Source: an uncultured Erysipelotrichaceae bacterium (lineage in GTDB: Bacteria > Bacillota_I > Bacilli_A > Erysipelotrichales > Coprobacillaceae). From it: a stretch of DNA of 64,000 nucleotides. The stretch covers positions 1 to 64,000 of the forward strand of contig UPXV01000012.1 in assembly GCA_900538465.1 (NCBI GenBank), in the 5' to 3' direction. Position numbers and translations under genes: made by a program. Below the pieces are notes generated by a model. That model made no database searches, had not been told where the DNA came from, and saw only the letters and a program-made list of their open reading frames with translations. Positions 61,201-64,000 of this stretch are shown piece by piece (position 1 is the stretch's first letter; each line of letters starts with the position of its first letter).

Positions 61201-63585
61201 TTAGTCCATCGCTCTGATTTGCTCAACAAGAGATTGCTTTTTCAGATTTCCAGTTGTGTAAGAAATCAAGGTAAACTGCACAAGCAGCAGGATTGCCAAA
61301 TATATCAATACAATCAGCCACGGAAATGAATAATAAAAGTATGGATTCATCGTTTTCGCAACTACCTGTACGGATAGGAAGCCAAGCCCAGTTCCAAAAA
61401 CCAATGTTACAAGCGTAGCAAAAACTGAATAAATCAACCCTTCATAACACAGCATTTTGATCAGTTGCTTTTTACTCAAACCAATCGCCTGCAACATTCC
61501 AATTTCCTGCCTCCGGGACAGAAAATTTGTGATTGTTGTATTTACAAGGTTGATCAAAGAAAAGCACAGAACAATAACAGCCACTATCAACAACACCCCG
61601 AAAGAAAGTTGTTGAAGTCCACTATAATAAGTTATACTTTCTCTTATTGTTTCCATAACCAAATCACTATTTCCGTCTATCAGTTGATTTAATGCAGCTT
61701 CAATCGTATCGAATTTATCTGTATCTATAATTACGGAAATAGTACCCGTGCAATCTATCCCGGTCGCTTCATTCATAAGCTGCTCTGGAAGCGTAAAGCA
61801 TTTTGAGAAGCCGGAGTAAGAATATTTGTTTACAATGCCCATGACTGTATAGGTTTTTGTGTGAATTTGGCCAGATTCGGTTTCATAGTTCACTTTGACG
61901 GTATCACCCAACGCAGACTCTATATCATAAAGATCGGCACGCTCTTGAAGCAGGACAATACCATTGCCTGCAACCAGTTCATCATAATCAATCGTGCCTA
62001 CAATTAGTTCTTTCTCCAAATTCTGTTGTTCATCTCGACGAAAACCCTGAATCCATTTTCCCGAATTACCATTTACGCTATATTCTGCATCCGTGTAATA
62101 CCAGCGTTTGGTTGCTGTAACGCCATCAATAGATTCTACGGCATTTACAAAATCAAGATTTAGCAAATTCTTTTGCTGTAATCTAGCCAAAGAAATATCG
62201 GCGGTGTCCCACGATTGATTTGCGTTGAGCTGAATATTAAATTCACCAACAGGGAAAGCCCTGCCTCGTGCCTCTGCGATGCCATCATAAGAAACTAACA
62301 TTGTCGAAATCAATACAACCAATACTCCGCCGAGTGAAAGAGAAAGTATTGTTAAAGTGGATTTTGCCTTTTGCCTGGACAGATTCATTTTAGCAAGTGA
62401 AGCAGGCGTTATTTTACGGTGCAACACGGAACTTTCTTTCATTTTCTCCTGATAATCGGAATATCGCAATGCTTCCAGCGGAGATACTGCCGCAGCTCTT
62501 TTTACAGGAGTATGAATTGCAATTATCACAATCATAAATGCAAAAAGACCAACTCCAGCCGTCACACATAAAGTAGTCAGCCAGTACCAACCAGCAGGAA
62601 CCAAAAAGTACCCAATCACATTTCCAATAATCAAACCAATAGGAATAGCGATGGCAGCAAGTAATTTTCCCTCGCGGTAAACCATCTTTTTGATCTGCCG
62701 TTTTGTTGTTCCGATTGTGCGAAGCTGTCCATAGTTACGGATACTGCTTGCTACTGAAATATAAAAAATTGAATAGATAACAATGCCGGAGCCAATAAAA
62801 GTTATAAAGCCGATCAAGAAATAAAACAGCATATCACTTCCGCGATTTTCGTCCTTTAAGTTAAAATATGTGGATCGAACAATAACATTATCATCGGAAA
62901 TTTCTAATTGCTGTGCCAGAGTGTTTGCATAGCTGGTGGCTTCTTTCTCGCTCATGTTTTGAGCGTCTTTCAACCCAATGTAATAATCAATCATGCCCCT
63001 GTCGCCATACTGCTGTCTTACGAATTCTTTCGATATAATGGCTGTATAGCGTCCAATATCGCCAGTTTTCACATTTAAGATTCCTGTCAGTTTGAAATCA
63101 TGGATAGTTCCGTCAGAAAAGGGGATTTGAATTGTCTGTCCCAATTCATTTGAATATCCCAAACTATCCAAAAAAGATTCCTGTACTACAATTTCATCTT
63201 CCGAAGTTGGCAAATTTCCCGAATAGGGCATACTTTGCGATTTTAACATATCCGCATTTGCATAAGTAAAATTAACGGTTGAATGGTTTACCTGTTCAGA
63301 AAATGCGTTAAAAAATTCCCCAACCCACGCAAGTCCTTCCTGATTGTATAGTTCCTGCCCCTGTTGTTCAGAAATAGCATGATACATAATCTGTGCTGTT
63401 TTTTGGTTGCGGTTTTGCGTTTCCTGCATAACCCCAAAGCCATAGAGGACAATGGCGGATAGTAATGCACTCGCAAGTGTAATCGTCAAAACAATAAAGA
63501 TATTTCTTTTTCGATTTGCTGATATACTTCGATTTGATATTCGCTTTACTATACCGCTGGTATCATTTTCAAAAGGCCATGTCAT
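61201..63585 (-). CDS. FtsX-like ABC transporter permease
   Basis: 794 residues. A helix near 28-50, an outer domain (about 55-260), three helices with FtsX-type loop (YGQLRTIGTTKRQIKKM), then a second copy: helix near 410, outer domain (about 430-660), and three helices with RRQEIGMLQAIGLSKKQLIKM. This two-copy layout is that of BceB/YxdM-like or MacB-type single-chain permeases. The ATPase gene is 15 bp upstream. Likely peptide export or resistance. AGGAGG precedes the ATG. Confidence 0.9.
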   Translation of the reverse strand: MTWPFENDTSGIVKRISNRSISANRKRNIFIVLTITLASALLSAIVLYGFGVMQETQNRNQKTAQIMYHAISEQQGQELYNQEGLAWVGEFFNAFSEQVNHSTVNFTYANADMLKSQSMPYSGNLPTSEDEIVVQESFLDSLGYSNELGQTIQIPFSDGTIHDFKLTGILNVKTGDIGRYTAIISKEFVRQQYGDRGMIDYYIGLKDAQNMSEKEATSYANTLAQQLEISDDNVIVRSTYFNLKDENRGSDMLFYFLIGFITFIGSGIVIYSIFYISVASSIRNYGQLRTIGTTKRQIKKMVYREGKLLAAIAIPIGLIIGNVIGYFLVPAGWYWLTTLCVTAGVGLFAFMIVIIAIHTPVKRAAAVSPLEALRYSDYQEKMKESSVLHRKITPASLAKMNLSRQKAKSTLTILSLSLGGVLVVLISTMLVSYDGIAEARGRAFPVGEFNIQLNANQSWDTADISLARLQQKNLLNLDFVNAVESIDGVTATKRWYYTDAEYSVNGNSGKWIQGFRRDEQQNLEKELIVGTIDYDELVAGNGIVLLQERADLYDIESALGDTVKVNYETESGQIHTKTYTVMGIVNKYSYSGFSKCFTLPEQLMNEATGIDCTGTISVIIDTDKFDTIEAALNQLIDGNSDLVMETIRESITYYSGLQQLSFGVLLIVAVIVLCFSLINLVNTTITNFLSRRQEIGMLQAIGLSKKQLIKMLCYEGLIYSVFATLVTLVFGTGLGFLSVQVVAKTMNPYFYYSFPWLIVLIYLAILLLVQFTLISYTTGNLKKQSLVEQIRAMD

Positions 63586-63599
63586 AGCCTGCCACCTCC

Positions 63600-64000
63600 T
63601 TATTCCGCAATCTTGCCGTCCTCAATGCGGACAATCTGATCTGCAAGGCGGGCAATATCGTTGTTGTGCGTAATCATAACTACGGTCTGGCAAAACTCCA
63701 CGCTGGTTCGCTTGATAAGTCCCAGCACCTCGGCACTGGTCTTGCTGTCAAGATTGCCGGTTGGCTCGTCGGCCAGTACGATTGCTGGTTTGGTAATCAG
63801 AGCGCGGGCGATAGCCACACGCTGCTGCTGCCCGCCAGAAAGATTGTTCGGCATATTTTTCAGCTTATCTTCCAGCCCCAGCAAGTGAACGATCTCGTCC
63901 AAAAACTTCTGATCCACCGTGTCCCCGTCCAGCTCCACCGGCAGGACGATGTTCTCATACACATTCAGGAGGGGAACAAGGTTATAGTTCTGGAAGATAA
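63600..64000 (-). CDS. ABC transporter ATP-binding protein (partial)
   Basis: The 3' part of the gene, cut by the window edge: Q-loop IFQNYNLVPLLNVYEN, signature LSGGQQQR, Walker B VLADEPTGNLD and MITHN. The Walker A lies beyond the edge. It belongs to the LolD/MacB-type ATPases and pairs with the permease gene 15 bp downstream. Confidence 0.93.
   Translation of the reverse strand, partial: IFQNYNLVPLLNVYENIVLPVELDGDTVDQKFLDEIVHLLGLEDKLKNMPNNLSGGQQQRVAIARALITKPAIVLADEPTGNLDSKTSAEVLGLIKRTSVEFCQTVVMITHNNDIARLADQIVRIEDGKIAE

Larger units (their letters stand above)
53796..64000. mobile_element. integrative element with large serine recombinase (left part)
   Basis: From the broken fic gene rightward the GC content rises sharply, ribosome sites and codon use change, and all genes lie on the minus strand. 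A large serine recombinase abuts the junction, as expected for the attachment end, followed by a TnpW-like gene. Cargo: metallophosphoesterase, sigma-like protein, winged-helix regulator, MATE exporter, AraC-GNAT fusion, ABC transporter. No conjugation genes are visible in this part; the other end is outside the window. The exact junction is within about 53796-53812. Confidence 0.85.

Noticed and set aside
1..64000. CRISPR arrays, rRNA genes, IS elements with terminal repeats
   Set aside because: No regularly spaced repeats, no rRNA segment and no transposase of an insertion sequence were seen; the only mobile-element recombinase is the large serine type at 53796.

Overview
The window looks like a chromosome segment of a low-GC Gram-positive gut bacterium, most likely an Erysipelotrichia (Coprobacillaceae-type) Firmicute. 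The signs are strong A/T bias in codons and spacers, GGAGG or GGTGAT ribosome sites, ftsEX, an encoded tRNA CCA end, several 6-phospho-beta-glucosidases and a stand-alone AICAR transformylase under a ZTP riboswitch. The genus is an inference; no rRNA is present.

Layout. 0-12 kb is mostly on the minus strand: a zinc-ribbon membrane protein with a thioredoxin-like lipoprotein, a GH1 enzyme with an RpiR regulator, gpmI, a pgsA-like gene, ftsE-ftsX, a DUF5714/cupin pair, and the riboswitch-controlled purH-type gene. 12-28 kb holds asnB, a lipid kinase, a TRM11-like methylase, an O-antigen-ligase-like protein, two c-di-GMP proteins (one of 1400 residues), tRNA-Thr(CGT), and a divergent PdxR-like regulator / ECF S-component pair with operator repeats. 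28-35 kb is a beta-glucoside locus: two more GH1 enzymes, an AraC regulator, a ROK kinase and a PTS IIC. 35-48 kb carries an Fst-like type I toxin-antitoxin locus, a PadR unit, paired YdcZ-type transporters with a Crp/Fnr regulator, an Old Yellow Enzyme, tandem DNA alkyltransferase genes, an AEC transporter and a 1025-residue MacB-like exporter. 48-53.5 kb is very A/T rich and is dominated by two tandem fused ABC ATPase-permease proteins.

At about 53.8 kb the base composition jumps. A host fic gene is cut just upstream of its catalytic motif, and a large serine recombinase lies against the break. From there to the end of the window is foreign DNA of higher GC, all on the minus strand: recombinase, TnpW-like protein, metallophosphoesterase, a gene-poor 0.7 kb segment, a sigma-factor-like protein behind a hairpin-rich leader, a winged-helix regulator with an apparent 5' frameshift, an AraC-GNAT fusion with a MATE exporter, and a FtsX-type ABC transporter. 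The other end of the element and the 5' half of fic should lie beyond 64 kb.

How the parts work together. The beta-glucoside genes suggest uptake by PTS, or phosphorylation inside the cell by the ROK kinase, followed by cleavage of the 6-phospho-glycosides by GH1 enzymes. The pyridoxine pair links vitamin B6 sensing to uptake. The mobile element carries efflux and transport cargo with its own regulators; two similar palindromes lie upstream of its regulator genes.
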